The notes under the pieces were generated by a model. It ran no database searches. It was not told where the DNA came from and worked only from the letters and a program-made list of their open reading frames with translations. From Lonicera japonica (lineage: Eukaryota; Streptophyta; Magnoliopsida; Dipsacales; Caprifoliaceae): a stretch of 64,000 nucleotides of DNA. Both the position numbers and the translations under genes were made by a program. Position 1 is the stretch's first letter. Each line of letters opens with the position of its first letter. The stretch is from the NCBI GenBank assembly GCA_021464415.1, contig CM038469.1, forward strand, positions 31,254,087 through 31,318,086, given 5' to 3'. This document shows positions 22,901 through 32,599 of the stretch, piece after piece.

Positions 22901-25900
22901 ATACCATCATGGTCACTTGAGAAGGAGAAACAATACTAACCAAGAAGTGAATGTATTGGCTTCAAAATTTTTGTAAATAGCGTAACATGAATGCCAGAAA
23001 TTCTAGGCAGCTCATTCCTTGCTGATATCAGTCCATCCGAACATAATATTGATCCTGATTTTTCGTGAGCTATGAAAGTATTATAAGAAGTGTTCAAGAG
23101 CGTGATATGAATTCTTGGCCCACTACCTAACAACCAAAGCTTTTTGGTGAGATGGTTTCTAACATAGTATTAGATCTCTCGTTTCTGCAGAATCCTGGGT
23201 TTTAAGTCTTGGTGTTTCCATTTGTTTCCCCTTCGCATTAGTGAAAATTGTACACTTTGAGGGTTCCACACTTGGTGCAACTTGGTTTCTCTCTCTGCTT
23301 GCAAGCAGGGGGAGTATTGGAGACACATTGTTGGCCCCCCTACCTAACAACTTAACTTTTGGGTGAGATGGTTTCTAATAGAAGCGAGGAGCTTATTTAT
23401 GAGGATTAAGTCCTTGATTTCCCGTTCAAATGAGTTTGAATGAAGAGCAGTAAAGTTAGAAGGAAGAATGCGGAAAATAGAAGAGAGAAGAGAACTCACA
23501 CGGCTTTAAGTGGCTTAAGGGAGAAAAACCTTCTACAATTCCTTATTTAGAAAACATGAAAGGTGAGAAATATTGCAGAAATATGTGTTGAAAAAATGAC
23601 ATTACAACAACAACAACAACAAGCCTTTATCCCACTAGGTGGGGTCGGCTACATGGATCAAATGACGCCATAGTGGCCTGTCATGAATCATATCTATAGT
23701 GAAACCATTTGCCTCTAAATCATTCTTAATAGTTTCACCTATAGTTTTTCTCGGTCTTCCTCTGCCTCTAACAACTAGACTTCCCTCCATATGATCAACT
23801 CTCCTTACCACGGCATCTACCGGTCTCCTCCATACATGCCCAAACCATCTAAGTCGAGATTCAACCATCTTTTCTGTAATAGGTGCCACCCCAACTCCCT
23901 CTCTGATGGTATCATTCCTGATCCTATCTTTCCTATTCTTGCCACTCATCCATCTCAACATTCTCATCTCAGCTACATTTAGTTTATTCTCGTGTTGGCT
24001 TTTGACCGCCCAACACTCGGTCCCATACAACATCGCTGGTCTAACCGCAGTACGATAGAATTTTCCTTTTAACTTGAGTGGTACCTTTTTATCACATAAC
24101 ACACCCGAAGCTTTCCTCCATTTCAACCACCCTGCTTGAATCCGGTGGTTTACATCTCCCTCTATCTCCCCATCTTCTTGTATAATGGATCCAAGATACT
24201 TAAATCGAGTGACTTGTGGTATGACATTGTCCCCCACTTTTACCTCTAAGTTAGTAGTGCTCCGCCTTTTACTGAACTTGCATTCCATATATTCTGTCTT
24301 ACTTCTGCTTAAACGAAAGTCATACGCTTCTAAAGTTTGTCTCCAAGTTTCCACCTTCCCATTTAGCTCTTCTCTGGACTCACCCACTAGGACAATATCA
24401 TCTGCAAATAGCATACATCGCGGTGCTGGCTCTTGAATGTGTTCCGTGAGTACATCCAAGACCAATGTAAACAGATAAGGGCTCAAAGCTGACCCTTGGC
24501 GTAGTCCTATAGTTATAGGAAAATCCTTTGTGGACCCACTATGTGTTCTCACACTAGTCTTAGCTCCCTCATACATGTCCTTGATAGCACGAATATAGGC
24601 AATCCTAACCCCTTTCTTCTCTAGGGCTTTCCACAAAATCTCTCTTGGTACCCTATCGTACGCCTTCTCCAAGTCAATGAAAACCATGTTTAGGTCCTTT
24701 TGATCCTTCCGATATTGCTCCATCAAACGCCACAACAAGTAAATTGCTTCCATGGTCGACCTTCCGGGCATAAAACCAAATTGATTATCTAAAATGCTGG
24801 TTTTCTTTCTTAGTCTCCGCTCAATCACCCTTTCCCATAACTTCATAGTATGACTCATGAGTTTAATCCCCTTGTAATTGGCGCAATTTTGTATATCCCC
24901 CTTATTCTTATAAATCGGGATTAGGGTGTTTCTCCTCCATTCTTCCGGCATCTTCTTTGATCTCAATATCTCGTTGAAAAACCTTGTGAGCCAACCAATG
25001 CCTCTATCACCTAGACCCTTCCAAACCTCAATAGTTATACTATCTGGCCCAACAGCTTTACCATTATCCATTCGTTTCAATGCTTCTTTCACTTCCTTTT
25101 CTTGAATTCTGCAATAAAAGGTGAAATTTTGGTCATCCTCTCGCATGTTCAGCTCATCTCCACATGCTAGAATCTCATAACCTTCATTAAATAATTTGTG
25201 AAAATAATTCTTCCATCTCTTTTGTATGTCTTGTTCCTTAACCAGAACTATACCTTCTTCGTCCTTAATGCATCTCACTTGATCCAAGTCTTTTGTCTTC
25301 CTCTCTCGACCCTTAGCAAGTTGGTAAATAGCTTTTTCCCCATCTTTAGTGCCTAAAGATTGGTATAATCCATCAAAAGCTTTAGTCCTCGACTCACCCA
25401 CCGCCTTCTTGGTCTCTTTCTTTGCTTCTTTGTAAGATTCCCAATTTTTCGCATTCTTACATAAAGACCAAGCTTTAAAGCATTTCCTTTTTAACTTAAC
25501 TTTATCTTGTACACTATCATCCCACCACCAAGATTCTTTATCCCTAGGTCCACATCCTCTTGATTCACCCAGCGTCTCTTTAGCTATCTTCCTGATCCCT
25601 TTGGCTGCTTTGTCCCACATACCATTTGCGTTTCCGTTTGCCTCCCAAAACCCTCCCTCCAGTACCTTGTGTTGAAAGATCCTTTGTTTTCACCCTTCAA
25701 ATGCCACCATCTAATCCTTGAAACTTTACCTTGGCCCCTTCTCTTCACTTTCCCCTTAACTCGTATATCCATCACAAGGACTCTATGTTGGGTAGTCAAG
25801 CTCTCTCAAGGTATGACTTTACAGTCCATACAACTCTTTCTATCTCCTTTCCTAAAGAGGAAGAAATCGATCTGAGAGCATGTTGCCCCATTCTTGTATG

Positions 25901-28900
25901 TGATGAGATGCCCCTCCCGCTTCTTAAAACATGTATTGGCAACCGTAAGATCATAAGCAGACGAGAAATCAAGGATAGATTTTCCCTCGGTATTTACCAC
26001 CCCAATGCCATAACCTCCATGCACCTCCCTATAGTTTTCAGCAGAACTCCCTACGTGCCCATTCAGATCCCCTCCTAGGAAAATCTTTTCTCTAAGTGGT
26101 ATATCCTGGATCAAGCCTTCTAAGTCCTCCCAAAATTTTATCTTGAGGTGTTCTTCACACCCGACCTGAGGTGCATAAGCACTGATCACATTAAAAGTGT
26201 CTTGTTCCACTACAAATTTTAGGACTAGGATCCTATCTCCTACCCTCTTTACATCTACAATGTCCTTCTTCCACCATTTGTCGACAATTATACCCACTCC
26301 ATTTCTCGATTTAACCTTGCCAGTGTACCAAAGCTTAAAACCCGAAGTGTCTAATTCCTTCGCCTTAGCTCCAACCCACTTAGTTTCTTGAAGGCACATG
26401 AAATTGATCCTCCTCCTGATCATTGTGTCAACTATTTCCATAGATTTTCCTGTAAGTGTGCCTATATTCCAAGTCCCAAAACGAATCCTCCTCTCATGAA
26501 CTAGCTTCTTTACCCGCACCCGTTCACAAAGATGCGGGAACCCTTGCTTATTTTTCACTACATCCAGGCGGCGATGCAGCGGCCCTTGCTCATTTGTCAC
26601 TGCACTCGAGCGATACAGCGCGTTGCTTCTGGGCAACGACAATTTATTACATATGAAACTACTAGTCCCGTTATCTGAAATTAAGATTACCACTTTAACT
26701 TTTGCACTTCTTAGTAAAAGAGTGAAAGACTAATTTTTCAACCTAATCATTGGTTAAAAAAACTTATATACTACTTGTAGAACTTTAGTTATTGGTTTTC
26801 CCTTTATCTAAATGGTTGCCATTATTCAATTTTTTCCCCCCTTCATTGTTGCACTGATTAACATTGAGTTATTGCTGTAATACGAAGATGAGCCTACTTG
26901 TCCACTTTTTGACCATGCTTTGCTGTAATTTAAATGCTTCTATTGTTCAAGCGTGTTGTTGAAAGTCCTGCGAACTAAGCATGTGTTTGATTGGTCTACA
27001 TGGGAAGGAATTAAATTGCTTCGAACATTTTACATGGAAAACAAGAAGTTTGGCAGGAGATGGTTTTCAAATTGCACGGAAAAGGAGAAAATTATGCTAA
27101 AAATATGGTCCGTTGGATAAAAAGCTGGACAATGATTAAAAATACTATTGGAAAATAAAGATGAGTGATTTGGTGAGATGTTCTCCATCTTTTTCTTATT
27201 TTCCATGCAAAATTTCTTAACTGCCACCCAGAGAATTTTATTCCATGGAAAACTCAAAAAGTAATAGAACATTTCACATCTTTTTCCAACTTCTCATGAA
27301 ATTATGATCGTTTTCAATCATTTTCCGACTCTTTTATCAAGTGCACGTATAGTTGTACTATAAAAATTGAATCAGTGGAAAATAATATAATTAACCACAA
27401 GTTTCCGATGGAGATTATGAAACTTTCTGATTGTGAATACCATAATTCACTCCTTTTATATCATCTGTTTGGAATATAAGTTATTGTAATGAATTGTTCT
27501 TTCTCTGGTTGGTTTGTACTCCAATGCAAGGGCGTCTATGTCTAAACTCTAAACGTTTATTTGTGAAATGTTCTCAGGTATTCAATCTGGTTGGATAGCA
27601 AGTTACGTCTCCAAATTGACCCTCTTCTCATCCTCGAGTACTTCCTATGGAGAAAAGGTTACGAGTATGCCATTTCCAATCACTACGACCGCCACTGTAT
27701 GTGGGAAGAAGTCGCCCAAAATAAGAAGCTCAACAAGTACAACCATACGGTCATAGATGAACAATTTGCATTTTACCAGGCTGATGGGCTTAAAAGATTC
27801 AATGCTTCAGATCCAAACAAGCTTCTCCCCAGCAGTATGACTTTCTTTGCATGTTTCTTCTTTATGTTTTTAGGACTTTTACATTTAGGGGTGTCCCTAG
27901 GAATTTTATTGAGTTAAAAAAGGGCTCAGAGGCATAAATTAAATTTTTTTTTGTTGCAAGGCATCGTCACTGTCAAATTACAATGATAAATTTCATACAA
28001 GTTTGCCATGATTAAAACAGTGATGAAATGAGATTTTTAGCCTTTGTCACGGTAAAATACAGTGATAAGTGGAAGATTTATATAAAGCCAATAGTATAGA
28101 CCTCCAACTATACGTCTTATACTGTGACTATAGTAGTTGTAACGGTCCATGACAAATCTAATTTTATCATATATAATATATATATTTGTTTTAAAAAAGA
28201 AGAAGAAGAAGAAGAAAGAAATCCGGTCCCCGCTGTGTCAGGTGGGGATGCCCCTTTGTGCATTATCTCCTGTTTGGTTCTGGGTGAAATAATCTTTTTA
28301 CTATGCAAGTTTGAAAATAGTTCATCTTAGAGCCAAACAAGGCCTAAATCGTACAATATTTGTCCTTGCTATAACAGTTTTGCTGTGTGTTTGCAGATGT
28401 ACCGGAAGGTTCTTTCATCGTAAGGGCTCATACGCCAATGTCAAACTTGTTCTCATGTCTTTGGTTTAACGAGGTTGAGCGGTTCACTCCTCGTGATCAG
28501 CTAAGTTTTGCATATACCTACCACAAGTTGAGAAGGATGAATCCGGACAAACCTTTTTATCTTAATATGTTCAAGGTAATGAATCTCGGAAGTAAAAGTA
28601 CATGTGGAATCCTAATGGTAGACCTAAATATAATTCTAGCTTCTATAGGATAGGTACTTCACATGGCGGCTCTAGAAAGCGCACCCTTATTTAAGCAATT
28701 TACACACTACTTTTGAGGGGTAAATGGTTGAATTGTTTGATGAAATTTGTTGGAGATGATCTCCACAATGAGTTGATCATCTCCCCCATGTGTCTTTTTT
28801 TTTTTTTTTTATAAATAGAATTTAACCATTTGGTTATTGCGACGATCATCAACATTTTCAACTGCAAGAAATGCACATATATATATATATATATATATAT

Positions 28901-29225
28901 AATTATCTTTGTATTTGTAGATCATAATTTTTGATGAAACGTGGCGTAGATAATCTCCACCAAATTTTATCAAAAAATCCAACCATTTACACCATCAAAG
29001 AATGCATAATCCATGAATTGCATAAAAGGGTGTACTTTTTAGAGCCACCCTGGGTACATGTACATATGCGTGTATATAATGTATTTATATATATGGAATA
29101 TAAATTAAAATCTTGTGTGGTTGTTTTGGTGACAGGACTGTGAGAGGCGAAAAATAGCAAAGTTATTCCACCACAGGTCAGAGGAGAGAAGAAAAATCGC
29201 TGCACATACCTCAACAACAGAGTAG
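10292..29225 (+). CDS. DUF616 (TOD1/MUCI70-like) glycosyltransferase-like protein, seven exons
   Basis: Exons: 10292-10520, 11507-12323, 16735-17087, 20147-20358, 27578-27834, 28397-28575, 29136-29225; all junctions are GT-AG. About 711 codons. Residues 1-50 are basic and cytosolic; one hydrophobic segment (about 50-73, [10 protein letters not shown] onward) is a signal anchor, so a type II Golgi membrane protein is likely. Exon 2 encodes a long acidic Asp/Glu linker. Exons 3-7 carry the DUF616 domain ([38 protein letters not shown]). Related Arabidopsis proteins are MUCI70, TOD1 and EMB2756; length and the acidic linker best recall EMB2756. The start is the ATG at 10292; an upstream ATG at 10284 is followed at once by TAG. 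Oddity: one surplus base near 12271 shifts exon 2, so the literal mRNA would stop just after the exon 2/3 junction. No catalytic activity is claimed. Confidence 0.88.
12324..13902. other. DUF616 gene intron 2, proximal part
   Basis: Non-coding intron sequence after the donor at 12324 (GTAATT). No gene or clear repeat recognised; pyrimidine-rich around 12830-12870 and a GA-rich patch at 13500-13520. Confidence 0.5.
13903..14363 (-). mobile_element. 5'-truncated RTE-type LINE copy in intron 2
   Basis: The plus strand begins with (CAA)n at 13903-13940, the complement of a 3' (TTG)n tail. It continues into about 420 bp nearly identical to 23623-24043, the C-terminal end of the RT ORF of the RTE element in intron 4. 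On the minus strand, 13953-14351 encodes the [10 protein letters not shown] region and ends H-V-A-D-P-T before the stop. Similarity ceases exactly after GGTCTAAC (14363), the 5' truncation point. High identity suggests a fairly young insertion. No clear target-site duplication was found. Confidence 0.9.
14364..16304. other. DUF616 gene intron 2, distal part
   Basis: Non-coding. A T-tract followed by GATAAGAAAAAGAGC at about 14610-14640 resembles the end of an unidentified dispersed repeat. No coding sequence recognised in the rest. Confidence 0.45.
16321..16367 (+). mobile_element. 47-bp, almost tail-only RTE LINE insertion
   Basis: It consists of the last 20-odd bases of the RTE family (CCCACCTAGTGGGATTAAGG, the reverse complement of the start of 13941 and 23623) plus a (TTG)n tail. 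It is flanked by a 17-bp perfect direct repeat TATTGTTCTATGTTCTT at 16304-16320 and 16368-16384. The duplication proves a separate target-primed insertion in plus orientation, opposite to the two other copies in this gene. Confidence 0.9.
17088..20146. other. DUF616 gene intron 3
   Basis: A 3.06-kb intron between donor 17088 (GTACAG) and acceptor 20146. It contains a tRNA-type SINE (about 18955-19066) and otherwise no recognisable gene. A T-tract with GATACTTATATTGAGAAAAA at about 18510-18545 resembles the end of an unidentified dispersed repeat. Confidence 0.6.
18955..19066 (-). mobile_element. tRNA-derived SINE candidate
   Basis: On the minus strand a box A-like motif (TGGTAAAGAGCTT, complement of about 19034-19046) is followed about 30 bases later by a box B-like motif (AGTTCGCATCT, complement of 19001-19011). 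Their spacing fits an internal RNA polymerase III promoter. Together they make a tRNA-like head without a foldable complete tRNA, as in plant SINEs. The 3' boundary and TSD are not clear, so the limits are approximate. Confidence 0.6.
20976..21605. mobile_element. MITE with GGCTCGTTTGGTTC ends
   Basis: About 630 bp bounded by inverted repeats GGCTCGTTTGGTTCAAG at 20976-20992 and CTCGAACCAAACGAGCC at 21589-21605 (one mismatch). The interior has ATTCCATTCC-type motifs near both ends, as in widespread plant MITEs with this terminus. No perfect TSD is visible, so superfamily (hAT or PIF-like) is not assigned. Located in intron 4 of the DUF616 gene. Confidence 0.7.
21606..23091. other. DUF616 gene intron 4, section without recognised elements
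   Basis: Non-coding. Several open frames up to about 115 codons occur by chance and show no recognised family. Nothing further identified. Confidence 0.45.
23092..23383 (+). mobile_element. Very small LTR element (TRIM-like) candidate
   Basis: Two direct repeats of about 65-72 bp at 23092-23163 and about 23319-23383 share the block GGCCC..CTACCTAACAAC...TTTT-GGTGAGATGGTTTCTAA. The first ends CTAACA and is followed by TAGTATTAGATCT, a degenerate form of the Copia primer-binding site TGGTATCAGAGC. Just before the second repeat lies AAGCAGGGGGAG, a polypurine tract. The internal part of about 155 bp has no coding capacity. Flanks share GAAG (23088-23091 and 23384-23387). All parts of a terminal-repeat retrotransposon in miniature are present in order, but the repeats are diverged. 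Confidence 0.55.
23635..25620 (-). pseudogene. RTE reverse transcriptase part
   Basis: 661 codons open on the minus strand. RT motifs in order: G-K-A-V-G-P-D-S-I (about residue 190), [49 protein letters not shown], and the catalytic F-A-D-D-I-V-L-V. The C-terminal part has the G-T-E-C-W-A and W-F-G-H-V-W-R-R-P motifs common to plant RTE/LINE proteins. The catalytic aspartates are intact, so the domain itself looks functional. The first Met at 25620 is internal to the original ORF, which began with the endonuclease part and is now cut off by a frameshift. Confidence 0.88.
25806..26693 (-). pseudogene. RTE AP-like endonuclease part
   Basis: 295 codons on the minus strand. Endonuclease/exonuclease/phosphatase-fold motifs are visible: [10 protein letters not shown] near residue 72, C-L-Q-E-T-K-W (catalytic Glu), [15 protein letters not shown] (catalytic Asp/Asn) and a terminal S-Q-I-D-F-F-L, with the last catalytic His region altered or beyond the stop. 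The stop at 25806-25808 is a TGA inside the expected ORF, because the same frame continues for about 35 more codons of recognisable RTE linker. This enzyme would nick target DNA to prime reverse transcription. Confidence 0.85.
28662..29052. mobile_element. MITE with about 110-bp TIRs in intron 6
   Basis: About 390 bp. The left arm (28662-28770: GGCGGCTCTAGAAAG..., GGTAAATGGTTGAAT...) pairs with the reverse complement of the right arm (28935-29052: ...ATCCAACCATTTAC..., TTTTTAGAGCCACC). The loop contains an (AT)n microsatellite. Flanks share only GGTAC (28653 region and 29053 region), suggesting a decayed duplication, possibly Mutator-type. It ends about 80 bp before the last exon of the DUF616 gene. 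Confidence 0.72.
28876..28902. repeat. (AT)n microsatellite
   Basis: About 13 AT units within the loop of the intron 6 MITE. Confidence 0.9.
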
Positions 29226-29622
29226 ACTGTTTTGTTTGTAGCCAGCAGTTGTGATATTATCATCATTATTAATTATTGAGGTTCAACAACACAAGTACAT
29301 ACTTTGCTGCTTGTCGATGGCTCCACCATTGTTTTGTTTGTATATTTCGCCGATTTATAGGGGCCAATGTCGAAATCTGTATAACAACTTGATCAAGCAG
29401 CAAAAGTCAAGTTTTTCCCAAGAAGAAGAGAAGTGAAGAATCTGTTTTTGTATCATCTAAATATTACATTCGTTTCCATGTTTGTTTTTCTTGTGGGGAT
29501 GAATCACCCAACACTCTTTTTTTTCTTTAATCAAAAGATTGTAGTTTTGCCCAAGTTCTGTGACTATATATATTCTTTTTTTGATCACGATGGATGCTTT
29601 TTTTTTCTTTCATTTTTCTGTT

Positions 29623-29628
29623 AATAAA
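29623..29628 (+). promoter_or_regulatory. Possible polyadenylation signal of the DUF616 gene
   Basis: AATAAA about 400 bp after the stop codon at 29223-29225, preceded by T-rich sequence (29598-29620). Plant signals are loose, so this is only a candidate 3' end. Confidence 0.3.
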
Positions 29629-29639
29629 TTTGGTCTCGA

Positions 29640-30550
29640 TTTGCAATCTTGTAAAATGTTATTGCCAGTTTGACGGCTACCTTGCCATTCTGCGACTGGA
29701 AATTGACTTGTGGCCTTTCATACACATCTTATCCCATGGCTATGTTTGGCGTAAGGATAAAAGAACCATATTTGGTGTCGGTCTCTTATTTTATTTTGGA
29801 GGTGAGATTATTTTACCTTGTCTAAACTGAATTAAATAGTTTTATCAAATCTTCTTAACAGTTGCGTTAAATGCACCTATATAGTATTATTACACAGGAA
29901 GTTTCCACTATTTTCTGTCACGTGCGAAACAGTCTCTTCGTTAGCCAATTTTCTGTCTCACATTTCTCTCCCACATCGATTGCTCCCTCCTTTCTCAATT
30001 CTCGCTCGTTTCTCCAAATTACCAATGCACTCCAATCATAAATGTTTTCAAATACAATTCATTCATTCATTAATTTATTTATCTATTCTTTGTGGTTTGA
30101 ATGTCATCGAATGTGCTTTGAACATAAGCAAAAAAGACTGCAGAAATAAGCTTTTATTATCATCATATTTATAGCCACGAAATCTCTACTACTAATAGTA
30201 ACATTGGATGATTGAGGGGCATAACAAAAGTGAAATTGATGCCTTCGATTATAAACACACATATATATAACATTGTCTAGAATAATAGGGAAAAAGATAC
30301 TTAAATGTCTTGCACACCATATGGTAATTAATCCCAACTTTCAAGGTATGATATATTATTCTTTCAGAGCATGTAAACATAATACAAGAATTTAAAGAAG
30401 AAAATAAAGGAAGGATGTAAGCTTATGTTATTACAATTTTAACTCAGCAAACGGTTCATAACTAAAACGAAGCATATATAGAGATTGAAAAGAAAAAGTA
30501 GAGTTGTACATTCGGGTGCAACCAAGAAGTGTAGGAGTTAGACGCCAGAT
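29640..30550. other. Intergenic region between convergent DUF616 and P450 genes
   Basis: No coding sequence or element recognised. It would contain the 3' ends of both transcripts, since the two genes face each other. Confidence 0.55.
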
Positions 30551-32508
30551 TTATTTTCCATGAGGTTGGAGACGAACAGGGAGACCATTCATGGGAATAG
30601 GTGATGCGTGAAATACAATTTTCTCATCAGGAATTGACTTCTCCAATTTGAATTTTGTCACAACGTTATACATGAAAACCAGTATCTCTAGTCGAGCATA
30701 CTCTTTCCCGGGGCACATCCGAGGTCCTCCACCAAAGGGGACAAATGTGTAAGGCGTTGGTCCACTTCCTTCAAATCTTGCGGGATCAAACTTCTCTGGA
30801 TTGGGGAAGTATTTTGGATTTTTGTGTGTTGTATGCACAGTCCAAAATGTCTGCATTGGAATTCATTTCCAAAACTTTTAGTGTAACTTCAAGCAAGTCA
30901 TACAATAGAAAATGTGAAGTATTATTGGAATATCATGTAATTTAATTACCAAGTGGCACTGCAAGTAAATGATGATAGGGGGATAAGGGACATATATGGT
31001 TTGGAAGATGATATTTTTATCGTCTTCATCCACCTGATAATCATACTTGGTGCATTAATGAGTTGTATGTTTTGAGAATGTATAACCCACCAATGCATCC
31101 GGTATAAATAACCGGTAGATGAAGCCGGCAAGTGTAGCATTGCTCATATGGTCCACTTATTTGTTCTCGTTATTTATCATATATTTTGCGTATAAATTTA
31201 ATAAGCGTACCTTCCATCCCTTTGGAATGGTAAAACCAGCATAGGTGAACTCAGTTGCAGCCTCTCTGAATGCTCCTTGAGCAGGTGGTGTCATCCTTAG
31301 CGATTCACATGCGACATTCCAAGAATACTTCATTTTTTGAATGTCTTCCCAACTCAACAACTCGTTTGGGCCTTTTGACTTTGCAATCTCCATTTGTTCT
31401 GTCACAAGCAAAAGTCAATTTTTAGTTAAATTAACAAACATTCATATTTTGTGTAAGTTACAAAATCATCGCGAAATTATTAGTGTTAGGAGGTGGCCGG
31501 AATATTACAGTAATACTACGTATTTGTTGTAGTTCACTTAATTAAAGACGAGAACAATTTTGATACTTGCCTTTCAAAACTGCGTCATAAATATGGGGAA
31601 GCTCAGCAAGGTGCTTCAAGACAAAGGTGACGGCCGTGCTTGTAGTTTCATAACTTGCAACGAGTAAACCTATGATGTTGTTAGATATTTCCATTTCACT
31701 CATGAACTGCCCGTCTTCATCGGTGACAAGCAACATTCGAGATAATAAATCCCTACCGGCAGTCTCTTTATTCTCCATAAGCTCCTTTTTCCTATCCCTA
31801 ATGATCTTCAAAAGCTCACTTCTTACGATCTTCCCTCCTTTAATGGCACCATTATAAGCAGTACCAAGGAAGATCTATCGGCACAGAGAACATCCCGGAT
31901 GTAACAAGCGTGAATGGATCCGCCAACCTTGCCATATGGTCGGGATCAACTATGCTCATAAATAGTTGACACGCCAATGCAAATGTGTACTTCTTTGATA
32001 GAGGGAAAACCTTAACTTCTCCATGAGGAGCCCATTCAGTCTCTAAGTGCTCGCGTGCCATTGAATCCATCAATGGTATGTATTGTTTTAGAGCTTCGGG
32101 CTTGAGAATGTCATGAAGGAAGCTCCTCTTTAAGGCCGATACCTCCTTTAAAGAATTCTCAACAAATTCGGGGAAAAGCAACGCCTTTTTCATCGATTGT
32201 GGCCACCACGAGGTGAGTAGCTTGTTCTCGTTCGTGAACAAGAATTTGTTCCCTTGCAATCCACAAAACACCGCCATTTTCTCTCCTAATAACGAGGTTT
32301 GGAACACTTCTGGCGAGTATTTACTCATTCGTTCTTTCACAAACTTCTGTGGGCCTGCCAGGGCAAAAGTTATGTTCTCCCCGACCATTGGCCACCCACT
32401 TGTGCCCGGTGGAACTTTTAGGTCACCGGAGTCGCGTTTACGAAAGAAAAAGATGAGTGAAAGAGACAAAGGAAGGACTACAAGGGGAAGTACATAAGCC
32501 ATTTCCAT
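30551..32508 (-). CDS. CYP716-family cytochrome P450, three exons, with a one-base frameshift
   Basis: Exons (minus): 32508-31571, 31398-31211, 30850-30551; 474 codons if one base is discounted. An N-terminal membrane anchor (residues 5-22) is followed by V-P-P-G-T-S-G-W-P. The I-helix is A-S-Y-E-T-T-S (exon 1), the K-helix ExxR is E-S-L-R (exon 2), the PERF-like motif is F-D-P-A-R-F, and the heme loop [11 protein letters not shown] (about residues 414-424) supplies the Cys ligand. The best family match is CYP716, whose characterised members mostly oxidise pentacyclic triterpenes such as beta-amyrin at the endoplasmic reticulum; the substrate here is unknown. Intron 1 has a GC donor (AAAG|GCAAGT), intron 2 a GT donor. 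An extra A at 31866/31867 shifts the frame after P-I-D-L-P and stops it five codons later, so this is a pseudogene, a null allele or a sequence error. Everything else is intact. Confidence 0.88.
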
Positions 32509-32588
32509 TTTTCCACTTGAATCAAGAAGAGTGAGTTAGAAAGAAGTGAATATTGTGCGTGTATGTCACCAACAAACATAGCATAAGG

Positions 32589-32596
32589 TATATATA
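32589..32596 (-). promoter_or_regulatory. TATA box of the P450 gene
   Basis: TATATATA on the minus strand, about 80 bp before the P450 start codon at 32508, a normal plant distance for a short 5' leader. Confidence 0.6.
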
Positions 32597-32599
32597 GCT

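Larger units (their letters stand above)
23604..26700 (-). mobile_element. Near-complete RTE-type non-LTR retrotransposon
   Basis: Minus-strand LINE in intron 4 of the DUF616 gene. Its 3' end is marked on the plus strand by (CAA)n (23604-23622), the complement of a (TTG)n tail typical of plant RTE elements. Going 5' there is an RT domain (23635-25620), a linker, and an AP-type endonuclease (25806-26693). Endonuclease followed directly by RT, with no gag-like ORF1 and no RNase H, fits the RTE clade. Two lesions break what should be one ORF: a TGA at 25806-25808 and a frameshift at roughly 25680-25700. The 5' end is placed only approximately, and no TSD could be recognised. Confidence 0.88.
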
